Shown piece by piece: positions 26,093 to 35,468 of a stretch of 64,000 bases of DNA. Origin of the DNA: Clostridiaceae bacterium AM27-36LB (GTDB lineage Bacteria > Bacillota > Clostridia > Lachnospirales > Lachnospiraceae); contig QUJQ01000009.1 of assembly GCA_003480725.1 (NCBI GenBank), forward strand, positions 1-64,000. The letters are read 5' to 3'. Positions within the stretch are counted from its first letter, which is position 1; every line of letters starts with the position of its first letter. A program made the position numbers and the translations under genes. The notes under the pieces were generated by a model. The model saw only the letters and a list, made by a program, of their open reading frames with translations. It was not told the origin of the DNA and ran no database searches.

Positions 26093-27100
26093 TTACAGTT
26101 TTTTTCTTTCCTCTTCTCTGTGTCCGGACAGGAACTCTACGAACTTACCGGTTCCTACAGCTACACACTGCATCGGATCCTCTGCAGTCATGGTGTTGAT
26201 ACCAGTCTTGGACTCCAGCAGCTCTTCCAGTCCACGAAGCAGTGCTCCGCCTCCGGTCAGAACGATACCGCGCTCTGCAATATCCGCAGTCAGCTCTGGT
26301 GGTGTGCGCTCCAGTACGCTGTGTACAGCTTCCACGATCTGTGCAGTTGCCTCTTTGAGAGCTTCCTCTGTCTCCTCAGAAGAAACAGTTACTGTCTTCG
26401 GAAGACCAGTCACCAGGTTACGTCCACGGACATCCAGAGTCTTCGGCTCTGTTCCCGGATAACAGCTTCCTACTTTGATCTTAATATCCTCTGCGGTTCT
26501 CTCACCGATCAGAAGATTATGTTTCTTACGCATATAACGTACGATCGCTTCATCAAAATCATCACCGGCGATCTTTACAGATGTGCTGACAACAGTACCG
26601 CCCAGAGAGATCACAGCGATATCTGTAGTACCACCACCGATATCCACGATCATATTTCCGCAAGGTCTGGAAATATCAATACCGGCTCCGATAGCTGCTG
26701 CGATCGGCTCCTCAATGATAAATACTTCTCTTGCGCCAGCCTGATAAGTAGCATCCTCAACTGCCTTCTTCTCTACCTCAGTAACACCGCTCGGTACGCA
26801 GACCGCGATCTTCGGCTTACGGAACGTCTTCTTTCCAACTGCCTTCTTAATAAAATGATCCAGCATCTTCTCTGTTACCGTGAAATCAGAGATGACTCCC
26901 TGACGCAGCGGACGGACTGCCACGATATTGCCCGGTGTACGGCCAAGCATCAGACGCGCTTCCTCTCCGATCGCTTTAATTCTATTTGTATCTCTGTCGA
27001 ATGCAACGACAGACGGCTCTTTCAGTACAACGCCCTTCCCTCTGATGTAAACAAGGATGCTGGCTGTTCCCAAGTCAATTCCAATATCAGTTCCTGCCAT
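26093..27100 (-). CDS. mreB: MreB/Mbl-type actin-like cell shape protein
   Basis: About 335 residues with the actin-fold nucleotide motifs: DIGIDLGTASILVYIRG, PSGVTEVEKKAVEDA, EEPIAAAIGAGID, MIVDIGGGTTDIAVISLGG and GIVLTGGGALLRG. It forms membrane-associated filaments that guide elongation-phase wall synthesis. The start at 27100 has AAAGGGG upstream; the frame extends to 27133 without support. mreC and mreD are not adjacent, so this is a stand-alone copy, more like Mbl or MreBH in setting. It has its own promoter and terminator. Confidence 0.93.
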   Translation of the reverse strand: MAGTDIGIDLGTASILVYIRGKGVVLKEPSVVAFDRDTNRIKAIGEEARLMLGRTPGNIVAVRPLRQGVISDFTVTEKMLDHFIKKAVGKKTFRKPKIAVCVPSGVTEVEKKAVEDATYQAGAREVFIIEEPIAAAIGAGIDISRPCGNMIVDIGGGTTDIAVISLGGTVVSTSVKIAGDDFDEAIVRYMRKKHNLLIGERTAEDIKIKVGSCYPGTEPKTLDVRGRNLVTGLPKTVTVSSEETEEALKEATAQIVEAVHSVLERTPPELTADIAERGIVLTGGGALLRGLEELLESKTGINTMTAEDPMQCVAVGTGKFVEFLSGHREEERKKL

Positions 27101-27144
27101 ATACGTTTCCCCTTTCGTTCTTTTCCTAAACAAGTCTATCTGAA

Positions 27145-27173
27145 ATAATGCATCTTATTTTGTCCTGTGTCAA
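27145..27173 (-). promoter_or_regulatory. Promoter of mreB
   Basis: TTGACA (27173-27168), 17-nt spacer, CATTAT (27150-27145), about 45 bp before the start codon. Confidence 0.65.
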
Positions 27174-27222
27174 GGCTCATGTTATGATTATACCCAATTT
27201 TTTTCAAATTGAAAAGGATTTT

Positions 27223-28488
27223 TTACCGAAGCTCCGCAATTCTGGACACTCCCACGTAGATCTCTGAGATTTTGTACCAGGTCCGATAGTCAACAATGCC
27301 AGTTACAGGCAATCCAAATATCGACTGAAATTTCTCCACAGCCGCCTGTGTAGCCGGTCCATAGATACCGTCTGTATCCACCCGGGGCAATGCCGGATAT
27401 GCCTCTGCAATCACATTGAGCTGTTCCTGCATCTGCAGAACCTTGCTTCCGCTGGAGCCCACACTCAGATCATATCCCGGCCAGGAGGACGGAACACCGG
27501 AGATCTCCACTGCTGTATTAATGTAGATGCTCTCTCCATAATAATACCGCAGAATCTCAATCGTAGAATATCCCTGCTCTCCCAGACTCTGAGAACCCCA
27601 CTGAGTCATCCAACCCGGGCAGGATACCTGCCGTCCATCACAATACTGGGTCAGGATCGGCTGTTTCACATTAGGCCGTGACAGATAATTTCCAAATACC
27701 TCATCTACAATATTGGAAATATTCTGGTAAATATTTCTTCCATAGATCCATTTCTGGTCAAAAGCAGTAGAAGAAGTGATCGTGAAGTCATAGCCACGAT
27801 TGCGATACCATTCCGTATAAACTCTGTTAAGCACAAATGACATGATTGCCAGCACATTAGCCCGGATGGCTGCATCTGTCCAGGTGGCATAGATCTCACT
27901 GGATGCCACATTTTTAATATAGTCCCGGTAACGCACCCAATAATTACGTGCACTGGAATCCGACGGGGCGCCGTCATGAACGATAACATACTCTGGAATC
28001 ACCACCCGGCTTAAGACGATCTCTCCTGACTCAGTCATCGGCTTGATCTCCGACTCTGCGATCTTGGGCGGATAGTTGCCGAACAACGTGTGAGGGCCGA
28101 TCACAATTCTGTCAAATTCCCCGGTCTGCACAGATCTCTTCATCAGAATCTCCTGAATGGCTGTCTCGTCAGGCAGGATCTCTGTCCCAGCCACCTCTGT
28201 AGGTTCATACCCATCTGCATTTGCCCGAATGGTATACTCCGCATAAGGCTGCTGCTCAGAGATAGATGTACTGTACTCACGGTTCGGTGCCGGCAGGGTG
28301 ATCATCTCTGTCATTCCGGATTCGTCGGTCACCGCATCACGCTCTTCTCCATCAGGCTCTCCTTCATAAGTGATGTGGATCTGTGCATCTCCGATCGGAC
28401 GGCGTGTCCGCTCCTCCATCAGGCGCACCTGAAGCTGCCCCGTCTCTGCCGGAAGGCGCGGCGTATTTGTAAATTCTGTTTCTGCCAT
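27223..28488 (-). CDS. SleC-like spore cortex-lytic enzyme with peptidoglycan-binding domain
   Basis: 421 residues without a classical signal peptide. The first 110 residues look like a beta-sandwich pro-domain (QLQVRLMEERTRRPIGDAQI). The middle has a SpoIID/SleC-type catalytic region (ALRANVLAIM-like segment at AAIRANVLAIMSFVLNR, and SSTAFDQKWIYGRN). The C-terminal 70 residues are a peptidoglycan-binding repeat (SKVLQMQEQLNVIA, VDGIYGPATQAAVEKFQ). SleC of Clostridium perfringens has about this length and order; it is made as a pre-pro-form and degrades cortex during germination. This is the clearest sporulation marker in the window. GAGG lies 7 bp before the ATG and may pair with AACGAGG's partner upstream. 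Confidence 0.8.
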   Translation of the reverse strand: MAETEFTNTPRLPAETGQLQVRLMEERTRRPIGDAQIHITYEGEPDGEERDAVTDESGMTEMITLPAPNREYSTSISEQQPYAEYTIRANADGYEPTEVAGTEILPDETAIQEILMKRSVQTGEFDRIVIGPHTLFGNYPPKIAESEIKPMTESGEIVLSRVVIPEYVIVHDGAPSDSSARNYWVRYRDYIKNVASSEIYATWTDAAIRANVLAIMSFVLNRVYTEWYRNRGYDFTITSSTAFDQKWIYGRNIYQNISNIVDEVFGNYLSRPNVKQPILTQYCDGRQVSCPGWMTQWGSQSLGEQGYSTIEILRYYYGESIYINTAVEISGVPSSWPGYDLSVGSSGSKVLQMQEQLNVIAEAYPALPRVDTDGIYGPATQAAVEKFQSIFGLPVTGIVDYRTWYKISEIYVGVSRIAELR

Positions 28489-28578
28489 ATAAAAACCTCG
28501 TTTCTACATTGATCCTGTGGGACAGGCTCCTCTGTACCCACTTTCTACCAATATATGAACGAGGCTTTTCTATATTCC

Positions 28579-28884
28579 TTATTTCTCAGAATTATCTTCG
28601 TTTTCTGACGAAACATTTTCTGATAAATCCTGCTCTGACGGACCCGGCTGTTTGTCAAACTCGCTGGCACCATTCTTTGCCAGTAAGATCAACTGCCGAA
28701 TGCCAAATATCATTATGCCTGCCCCGCCTGCTGCAAACAGCACCATGGCTGCCAGACTGACCGTATAAGATAAGCCCGTGCTTTCAGACAGTCTGCCAAA
28801 TAACTGATATGCCAGATACAGAAGGTATCCGCCCGCCGCCACATAGATGGCGGTCCTTGTCATTTTTTTTGTATCCTGATCCAT
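28579..28884 (-). CDS. Small two-helix membrane protein
   Basis: 101 residues: a short polar N-terminus (MDQDTKKMTR), two membrane helices (IYVAAGGYLLYLAYQLFG and VSLAAMVLFAAGGAGIMIFGI) and a hydrophilic acidic C-terminus (DLSENVSSENEDNSEK). AGGAG 7 bp before the ATG supports the start at 28884; a longer frame to 29106 runs inside the upstream lipoprotein gene and is rejected. It begins 4 bp after that gene and closes the sensor operon. No family is recognised. Confidence 0.75.
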   Translation of the reverse strand: MDQDTKKMTRTAIYVAAGGYLLYLAYQLFGRLSESTGLSYTVSLAAMVLFAAGGAGIMIFGIRQLILLAKNGASEFDKQPGPSEQDLSENVSSENEDNSEK

Positions 28885-28888
28885 TTTT

Positions 28889-29920
28889 CTACTCCTGTTC
28901 TTCCGGTACCTCTTCCAGCTTCGTGTAAGGCTGCCGGATATATTTTCCATCTTCCAGTCCCAGATCATCAAGAGGCAGTCCCCTAGCCAGACAGAATGCC
29001 AGATCAAACATCTTTTCTGCCTGTCCTTCCTTATCATTATAGACTGTTCCTCTGATCTCACCGTTCTTAAGCGCCGCAAGGCCCACGTCTGTTCCATCGA
29101 TTCCAAGGATCACCGGCCATTCTGCCTGATCGATGCCTGCCGCTTTCATGGCATCCACAGCACCCAGTGCCATATCATCGTTGTTAGACAGCACCAGTTC
29201 GATCTGATCCCCGTATTCCGTCAGAAGCTGACTCATTTTGGTATTTGCCTGTGCACGGTTCCAATTTGCGATGGCATAACCCAGCTTTTCCACTGGCACG
29301 CCCTGATCCGTAATTGTACTGACAGCATACTCTGTCCGAACAATGGCATCCTGATGATCTGCTTCTCCTTCCAGCACAATGTACTGGAACACACCATCTC
29401 CATTCTTGTCCGCCGCAGGATCGTTTTTGAAGATATCTGCAGCCATCTCCCCCTGCATAATTCCTGACTCAAATGCCTTCGCTCCCACATAGTAGAGCTT
29501 ATCCCATCGTTCCAGATCCTGTTCCACCAGTTCTCTGTTAAAGAAGATCACCGGCACATCCTTCTTCTCCGCCATATCAATGATCGTTACCGGTTCTGTA
29601 CGGTCCACCAGGTTGACACAAATAATATCACACCCATCTTCCAACATGGTTTTCACCTGATTGTTCTGTGTGGTCTGACTGGCTGCCGCATTGTAAACAT
29701 CAATATTAACCGACACATTCGAATCCATGGAAGCAGACACTTCACTGGCATATTCATTAAAATGATTGATCATTTCCGAAACAAATGTATCATACTGATC
29801 ATAGACACTGACACCGATCCTGATGCTGGTGACCTGTCCTCCACCTGTATTTCCACAGCCTGAGGCTTCTACTGCCAGCAGGCAGGCAAGTCCTGCTATC
29901 GTCATTTTCTTCGCAAACAT
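28889..29920 (-). CDS. Galactose/glucose-type sugar-binding lipoprotein (MglB-like)
   Basis: About 343 residues. The lipoprotein signal ends EASGC, so the protein is anchored outside the membrane. The mature part is a type I periplasmic-binding fold with the sugar contacts typical of MglB-like proteins (VIFFNRELVEQDL, VLSNNDDMALGAVDAM, ILGIDGTDVGLAAL). It is a paralogue of the transporter's own binding protein at 37-38 kb, but lies within the sensor/regulator operon, behind the membrane-anchored binding-protein-like gene. A role as sugar sensor input or as extra uptake protein is inferred. AGGGGGG precedes the ATG. Confidence 0.88.
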   Translation of the reverse strand: MFAKKMTIAGLACLLAVEASGCGNTGGGQVTSIRIGVSVYDQYDTFVSEMINHFNEYASEVSASMDSNVSVNIDVYNAAASQTTQNNQVKTMLEDGCDIICVNLVDRTEPVTIIDMAEKKDVPVIFFNRELVEQDLERWDKLYYVGAKAFESGIMQGEMAADIFKNDPAADKNGDGVFQYIVLEGEADHQDAIVRTEYAVSTITDQGVPVEKLGYAIANWNRAQANTKMSQLLTEYGDQIELVLSNNDDMALGAVDAMKAAGIDQAEWPVILGIDGTDVGLAALKNGEIRGTVYNDKEGQAEKMFDLAFCLARGLPLDDLGLEDGKYIRQPYTKLEEVPEEQE

Positions 29921-29930
29921 TTTATCCCCC

Positions 29931-30908
29931 CTACTGTACGATTGGGAACAGGATTTTCTGATTTTCGGCATCATAAAGATGTTCTCTGTCCACCATCAAA
30001 TATCCTGTCGTCACATTTCTCATTTCCGCTGTATGGTACTCCAGCTTTGTTGCCAGCTCTTTCACACTCTGATACCCCATATGAAATTCATTCGGAACCA
30101 GCAGTGCCTGAATTCTCCCTTTATCAAGCTCATAGACGACCTTTTCCGAGTTACCCACTCCATACAGGACACAGTTATTGACAGATATCTGATTCTCCTG
30201 CATATAATCCACTGCCCGCTCAGTCTCACTGTTTTCCAGTGCGATCACAATATCAGCTCCCAGATTCCATTTTTCTTCAAATAGTTTCTTGTCCGGATTC
30301 CGACCCATCTCTGCCAGTTTCCACTGAATCTTTGCTCCCGCTTTCACAAGTGTCTCCTCCAACCCATCCAATCGTTGTCTCAGAGCGATCTGACCAGTAT
30401 TTCCACAAAGAATACCGACTGTCTTTCCCGTGAGATTCTCTCCAAAGTCCTGACAGATCCGTTCAGCCAGTGCACTGCCCAGTTTCTTGTTGTCCGGTCC
30501 AACCGTCTGATAATATTCTTCCGGGGTAATATCTGTCTCCAGCAGTACACATTTTTCTCTTGGCAGCTTGGCTTCTATCCCTTCATAGACACCTTCACTT
30601 GCATACATCTGAATAATCATGCCATCCACACCCGATTCCAGTTCTTTGGATATGATCTCCAGTTCGTTTTGCTTTCCCCAGAATTCTCCAGTAGCTACAT
30701 AATTCAGACGTATATTGTAGTCTCTGGCTGCAGCTTCAGCTCCTTCTCTCAGAGATGTCCATCGACTGTCACTGCTGTTGTTTACAATGACAGACACCGT
30801 ATAACTGTTCTTTTCTTCCTTTCGCCCAGCCGTCATGATCCATCCAGTCACAGCTGCTATCAGAAGTGAAAACAGCAGCAGATACCATATTTCTTTACTT
30901 CTTCTCAT
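29931..30908 (-). CDS. Membrane-anchored sugar-binding-protein-like sensor component
   Basis: About 325 residues: an N-terminal uncleaved helix (IWYLLLFSLLIAAVTGWIM) and an extracytoplasmic type I binding-protein domain (VSVIVNNSSDSRWTSLREGAEAA, GMIIQMYASEGVYEG). The anchored design, without a lipobox, resembles XylFII-type proteins that pair with LytS-like kinases to sense sugars in Clostridium. It overlaps the kinase gene by 14 bp, consistent with a sensing complex. The ligand is unknown. The start at 30908 follows GGAGGG. Confidence 0.82.
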   Translation of the reverse strand: MRRSKEIWYLLLFSLLIAAVTGWIMTAGRKEEKNSYTVSVIVNNSSDSRWTSLREGAEAAARDYNIRLNYVATGEFWGKQNELEIISKELESGVDGMIIQMYASEGVYEGIEAKLPREKCVLLETDITPEEYYQTVGPDNKKLGSALAERICQDFGENLTGKTVGILCGNTGQIALRQRLDGLEETLVKAGAKIQWKLAEMGRNPDKKLFEEKWNLGADIVIALENSETERAVDYMQENQISVNNCVLYGVGNSEKVVYELDKGRIQALLVPNEFHMGYQSVKELATKLEYHTAEMRNVTTGYLMVDREHLYDAENQKILFPIVQ

Positions 30909-32739
30909 CTGCTGTTCCCTCCTCCTGTCTGTTCGTCCGCTTTCCATCCAGATATTCCAGAATCTCCGGTGAATATTCAATATACGGAAGTCGGATTCTT
31001 ACCATCGTTCCTTCATCCGGCTCGCTCTCGATCTCCAGCCCGTATTTTTTTCCAAAACGGATCTGTATTCGTTTATGTACATTGATCACTCCTACACCGG
31101 AACCTTTTCTTGGTACTCTGCTGTTTTCTTTTAACAGAGACTCCAGTATTTCTTCAGACATGCCAAGACCATTATCTCTCACCTCAATACATACGTCATC
31201 GCCATCCCTGTAACCACGTACCCAGATCTCTCCTTCATCATCCATCCCTTCCACGCCGTAGTAGATAGCATTTTCAAGAAGAGGCTGTACGATCAACTTC
31301 ACAGTACAGCAGTTCAGAATCTCTTCATTAATCTGAAAGTCCACATGGAACCGGTTCTTATACCGGATCTTCTGAATATTCATGTAGTTGGTAGCATGCT
31401 TGATCTCATCCTCCACACGGATGATCGTCCGTCCTTTGCTAAGACTGATGCGGAACAGGCTGGCAAGCTGAGAGATCATAAACACTGCATCTTCATAACG
31501 TTCTCCCTCGATCATCCAAGTAATAGACTCCAATGTATTATAAAGGAAATGCGGATTGATCTGAGACTGTAGTGCATCCAGCTCACTTTTTCGCTTCTCC
31601 TCTTGTTCCAGAAGCACGTCGTCCATCAGTTTCCGGATCTGTTCTACTGTGGATTTCAATGTTCGTCCCAGATGCTCGACCTCAGTAAATCCGCCAATGT
31701 AAATATCCGGATTCATATTACCTGCTTCCCATTCCTTCACAGACTCATTGAGCTTTTCCAACGGGCTTGCCACACTGGAAGATACCATCTGGTTTACAAA
31801 AACAATGAGCATCATGGATATGATCAGCAGCATCACGAAAAACAGCCTTGTCTCATACATACCCATATTAAAGATACTGTTTGGAATCACACTGACGATC
31901 TTCCATCCTGTATAGCTGACGGTCTTCACTGTCACCAGCCGGTTCTCACTCCATAAATCCTCCTTGTGGCTTCCATCATCCCAGGCAGCAATTTCTTCAT
32001 TATTTTCTTCATAAAGCCCTGCATAGATCAGCTTCTGTTTGGGATGATAGATAATCTCACCATTTCCATCCATCAGATACACATATTCTTCATTGATCCC
32101 GTTATTTGCTTTTTCCAGTAACTGTTCAATACTGGAATAATTCATATCCACCAGAAGAACACCCAGTTCAGAATCTCCGCCCTTGGTCAGCTCTACCGCA
32201 CGGCTCAAGGAGATTACCCAGTGATATCTATAATTGGCATCATCAAACAGATTCTGTACATGCGGTGTAGAAAAATGAAAATTTTCCATCTTTCCCACTG
32301 CTTCCCGGAACCATTCCTGCTCTGTTACGTCCACATCTTCTTTTTCTCCTGCAACCGGCACTGCCTCTACCAGATTGCCATTGCTGGTATAACAGGCAAT
32401 GCTGACCAGATTCTCTTTATTGGCATCATACAGAAGGTTCATCTCCTGTACCATATCCTCCGATGCCAGATCCTTATCCTTGATCACAGAATAATACATG
32501 GTATCCGAGATCCGACGCATATTTTTAAGATAACTTTCCAGATTGATCGCTGTCTGATCCAGAAGCTGCACTGCATTTTCAGACATCATTGCTTCCATTC
32601 GGTCAGTGAACAGATGGTACATGGTAATACCGAAAGCTCCCATGGCAAATAGAGCGACAACCGTAAAGGATATGGCGATTCCCACCTGGATCGATATTGA
32701 TTTTTTCTTGAAACTTAGGAACTCTGTCAGTTTCTTCAC
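30895..32739 (-). CDS. LytS/YesM-family sensor histidine kinase
   Basis: 614 residues. A first helix near 20-40, an extracytoplasmic Cache-like region (about 45-290), a second helix (FFVMLLIISMMLIVFVNQMV), a HAMP-like segment and a coiled linker precede the kinase part. The phosphoacceptor box is QINPHFLYNTLES, followed by the ATPase motifs PLLENAIYYG and DNGLGMSEE. It overlaps the response regulator gene by 4 bp (ATGA). With the adjacent binding-protein-like genes it probably reports extracellular sugar to the regulator. Confidence 0.93.
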   Translation of the reverse strand: MKKLTEFLSFKKKSISIQVGIAISFTVVALFAMGAFGITMYHLFTDRMEAMMSENAVQLLDQTAINLESYLKNMRRISDTMYYSVIKDKDLASEDMVQEMNLLYDANKENLVSIACYTSNGNLVEAVPVAGEKEDVDVTEQEWFREAVGKMENFHFSTPHVQNLFDDANYRYHWVISLSRAVELTKGGDSELGVLLVDMNYSSIEQLLEKANNGINEEYVYLMDGNGEIIYHPKQKLIYAGLYEENNEEIAAWDDGSHKEDLWSENRLVTVKTVSYTGWKIVSVIPNSIFNMGMYETRLFFVMLLIISMMLIVFVNQMVSSSVASPLEKLNESVKEWEAGNMNPDIYIGGFTEVEHLGRTLKSTVEQIRKLMDDVLLEQEEKRKSELDALQSQINPHFLYNTLESITWMIEGERYEDAVFMISQLASLFRISLSKGRTIIRVEDEIKHATNYMNIQKIRYKNRFHVDFQINEEILNCCTVKLIVQPLLENAIYYGVEGMDDEGEIWVRGYRDGDDVCIEVRDNGLGMSEEILESLLKENSRVPRKGSGVGVINVHKRIQIRFGKKYGLEIESEPDEGTMVRIRLPYIEYSPEILEYLDGKRTNRQEEGTADEKK

Positions 32740-34367
32740 TTCTTCTCCAGTCTGTCCGAACGATATCTGGACGGTGATACACCAAACTGCTTCTTAAATA
32801 CATAGCTGAAATAATTGGCTTCCGAGTAACCTACTTTTTCAGCGATCACATAAGTCTTATCATTACCTGTCATCAGAAGGTTCACCGCCTGCTCCATCCG
32901 ATAATCTGTCAGATATCTCACAAATGTCTTTCCTGTCTCTTTCTTAAAAATCGTAGAAAAATAGGCGGCACTCACATTTAACTTCTTGCAGATCACTTCC
33001 ACACTCAGATCCTGATCTGCATAGTTTGTTTTTACATATTCTTCTGCGCTCTGCACAAATGATTTCGTAGAATCCTGTCTCTCATGGAGTACTTCTCTCT
33101 GCAGATGTCTGCACAGATCCAGAAGCCACCGCTCCAGCGCTTCTGTGGATTCCATCTGCAGTGCCTGATGATAGGCATCCGTCCCTGTTCCTGATACATT
33201 ATCAATACTCAGATCATGACCTGCTGCGAACCGCACCAGCTCGGAGATCAGTTCCATCATAACGATCCTGTAGTTCTGCATGGAAAGATGTGCTTCGCCA
33301 AGCCACTGAATAAAATCATGGATTGCTTCCTGCAGCACGTTCTCCTCTCCCACACGGATTTTCTTAATGATCCTCTGGATCAAATCTGCATACGCATCCA
33401 CTCGCTGTAGTTCTGCTGTCTCTCCCGGTTCCACCTCAGAGATGCTGATAGATCTGATATTTCCATAGAGTACTCGATAAGATACTGCCTGCTTGGCACC
33501 CTGATAGGAGAATGGTATCTGCTCCAGACTGTCGCACAGATATCCAATGCCTGCGGTCACTCTTGCATTACAGACCTTTCTCGCCATCCGGCACAGACGG
33601 TCCATCTCATCTGTATAAGCGATCAGATTATCCTTCTCCTGCAGCTGTGAGATCATAATAATATCCCCCAGATAGATCACAAAACGGCTGTTCCACCGTT
33701 CATCTACCTGCTCCTCCACATACTTTTTCACTGCCATGGCAAGCAGAAATGGATCTTCCCTCTCTTCCTCCGGCAATGACTGCGTACTGATATGCAAAAC
33801 TGTCACTACGTAGTAAGGAGCTGACAGATTCACCTGATAATCCTTCACATATTTTCCAATCTGTCTGGCTGCCACACGGCCCTCTAACAATGCCATGTAA
33901 AAGCTTTCCTGCAATACCGGCAGACTTTCCATGTAATATTCCCGCAGCTTATCCGTATTCCGCTTCTCATCCCGTTCCCGGTCAAGATCTGCTTTGATCC
34001 GCTCAAATACTTCCTTTAATTCACCGGCATTGACAGGCTTGAGCAGATACTCTGCCGCATCCATCTTGATTGCTTCTTTTGCATACTCAAATTCATCAAA
34101 TCCAGAAAAAATAATGACCCGGATGGTTCTTGATAATTCTTTTAATTTCCGACAGAGTGTCAGTCCATCCATGTATGGCATCTTGATATCTGTCATGACA
34201 ATATCTGGCTGCAGATCCTCTGCCAATTCCAGTGCTTCCACCCCGTTGGCTGCATGTCCAATGATCTTAAGACCCATTGCTTCCCAGTCCAGTTTTTTTA
34301 CAATAATCTGGATCACGTCCTCTTCATCATCCACCAGAAGTACTGAGTATCTGTTATTTGTGTCCAT
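32736..34367 (-). CDS. YesN-family response regulator with AraC DNA-binding domain
   Basis: 543 residues. The N-terminal receiver domain has VLLVDDEEDV and the phosphorylated Asp in MTDIKMPYMDG. A long middle region (about 130-430) of unknown fold follows, and the last 100 residues are a double helix-turn-helix AraC domain (VICKKLNVSAAYFSTIFKKETGKTF, KVGYSEANYFSYVFKKQFGVSPS). It is the partner of the overlapping LytS/YesM kinase. The likely target is the adjacent mglBAC operon. A terminator just upstream separates the regulatory operon from the transporter genes. Confidence 0.94.
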   Translation of the reverse strand: MDTNNRYSVLLVDDEEDVIQIIVKKLDWEAMGLKIIGHAANGVEALELAEDLQPDIVMTDIKMPYMDGLTLCRKLKELSRTIRVIIFSGFDEFEYAKEAIKMDAAEYLLKPVNAGELKEVFERIKADLDRERDEKRNTDKLREYYMESLPVLQESFYMALLEGRVAARQIGKYVKDYQVNLSAPYYVVTVLHISTQSLPEEEREDPFLLAMAVKKYVEEQVDERWNSRFVIYLGDIIMISQLQEKDNLIAYTDEMDRLCRMARKVCNARVTAGIGYLCDSLEQIPFSYQGAKQAVSYRVLYGNIRSISISEVEPGETAELQRVDAYADLIQRIIKKIRVGEENVLQEAIHDFIQWLGEAHLSMQNYRIVMMELISELVRFAAGHDLSIDNVSGTGTDAYHQALQMESTEALERWLLDLCRHLQREVLHERQDSTKSFVQSAEEYVKTNYADQDLSVEVICKKLNVSAAYFSTIFKKETGKTFVRYLTDYRMEQAVNLLMTGNDKTYVIAEKVGYSEANYFSYVFKKQFGVSPSRYRSDRLEKK

Positions 34368-34406
34368 AAAATCTCCCTTATAACATATGTTCCTGCATAT
34401 ATGAAA

Positions 34407-34440
34407 ATAGCGGCGGGACGCTTATGCGTCCTGCCGCTAT
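34407..34440 (-). terminator. Terminator after mglC
   Basis: A 15-bp stem between ATAGCGGCGGGACGC and GCGTCCTGCCGCTAT with a TTAT loop, one G-U pair. The minus-strand side runs into TTTTC. It ends the mglBAC operon before the regulator gene. Confidence 0.85.
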
Positions 34441-34457
34441 CTATTATACTATGTATT

Positions 34458-35456
34458 TTATTTCTTTGCCACATACTTTCTGATATCCAGAGAGATTGCC
34501 ACGAAGATAACGATACCGATTGCAATGTACTGTGCATTTGCGTTAACACCCATGTACTGCAGAGCGATCTTCAGAAGCTCGAATACTGCAACACCGACAA
34601 ATGCGGAGGATACTTTTCCTCGTCCACCGGTAACGGATACACCACCGATAGTACATGCTGCGATTGCCTCCATCTCATAACCATAACCAAGCTGTACGGA
34701 AGCACCACCGGATTTTGCACCCAGCATGAATCCTGCAAGACCATACATAGCTGCTGCTTTCATATAGATCAGGATCAGGGTCAGTTTTACCGGAACACCG
34801 GCAACCTCTGCTGCCTGTGGGTTTCCACCGATTGCATACATATATTTTCCATGACGGGTCATATTGAAGATGAACCAAGTAATAGCTGCTACAACCAGTG
34901 CGATCCATACCAGATAGCTAAGACCAAGGAACTTACCACTACCTACGTTGGTATACTCAGTGGTAAAGCCACCAAGCGGGGTTGCGTTTGTGAACAGCAT
35001 GTTCAGACCATATACAATCTCCATGGTAGCCAGCGTTGCGATGAACGGCGGTACACTTAAATAAGCAATGAAGAAACCAGTAATGGTTCCGAATACTGCA
35101 CAGATCAGCATTGCAACCAAAGCTGCCAGGAATACATTCAAAGGCTGCATATCCGGGAAAAATTTTCCGGAATAGTCCATTCTCTGAAGCAGTACACCAG
35201 AGATACATCCGCCAAGACCGATCAGACGACCAGCGGAAAGGTCACATCCTGCGGTAATAACGCAGCCTGCGATACCAAGTGCGATTACCAGTCGGAAACT
35301 CATGTTGTTTAACAGGTTGTTTAAGTTATTCAAGGTAAAAAAGTTCTGGGTTGTCAGTCCGGCTACAATAACCAGAATGAACATAACAATAATAACACCA
35401 TTATTGATCAGAAAATCTGTAATCTGTTTCTGCTTTGTCTTTTCCATTCTATTCAT
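34458..35456 (-). CDS. mglC: Sugar ABC transporter permease, MglC/RbsC type
   Basis: 332 residues with eight or more membrane helices and the CUT2-family loop GCDLSAGRLIGLGGCISG. MglC-type permeases form the channel for galactose or glucose with a single bifunctional ATPase. It follows mglA by 12 bp and is the last gene of the operon. The C-terminal GGVSVTGGRGKVSSAFVGVAVF segment is typical of the family. Confidence 0.94.
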   Translation of the reverse strand: MNRMEKTKQKQITDFLINNGVIIVMFILVIVAGLTTQNFFTLNNLNNLLNNMSFRLVIALGIAGCVITAGCDLSAGRLIGLGGCISGVLLQRMDYSGKFFPDMQPLNVFLAALVAMLICAVFGTITGFFIAYLSVPPFIATLATMEIVYGLNMLFTNATPLGGFTTEYTNVGSGKFLGLSYLVWIALVVAAITWFIFNMTRHGKYMYAIGGNPQAAEVAGVPVKLTLILIYMKAAAMYGLAGFMLGAKSGGASVQLGYGYEMEAIAACTIGGVSVTGGRGKVSSAFVGVAVFELLKIALQYMGVNANAQYIAIGIVIFVAISLDIRKYVAKK

Positions 35457-35468
35457 CCTCCTTCAGCA

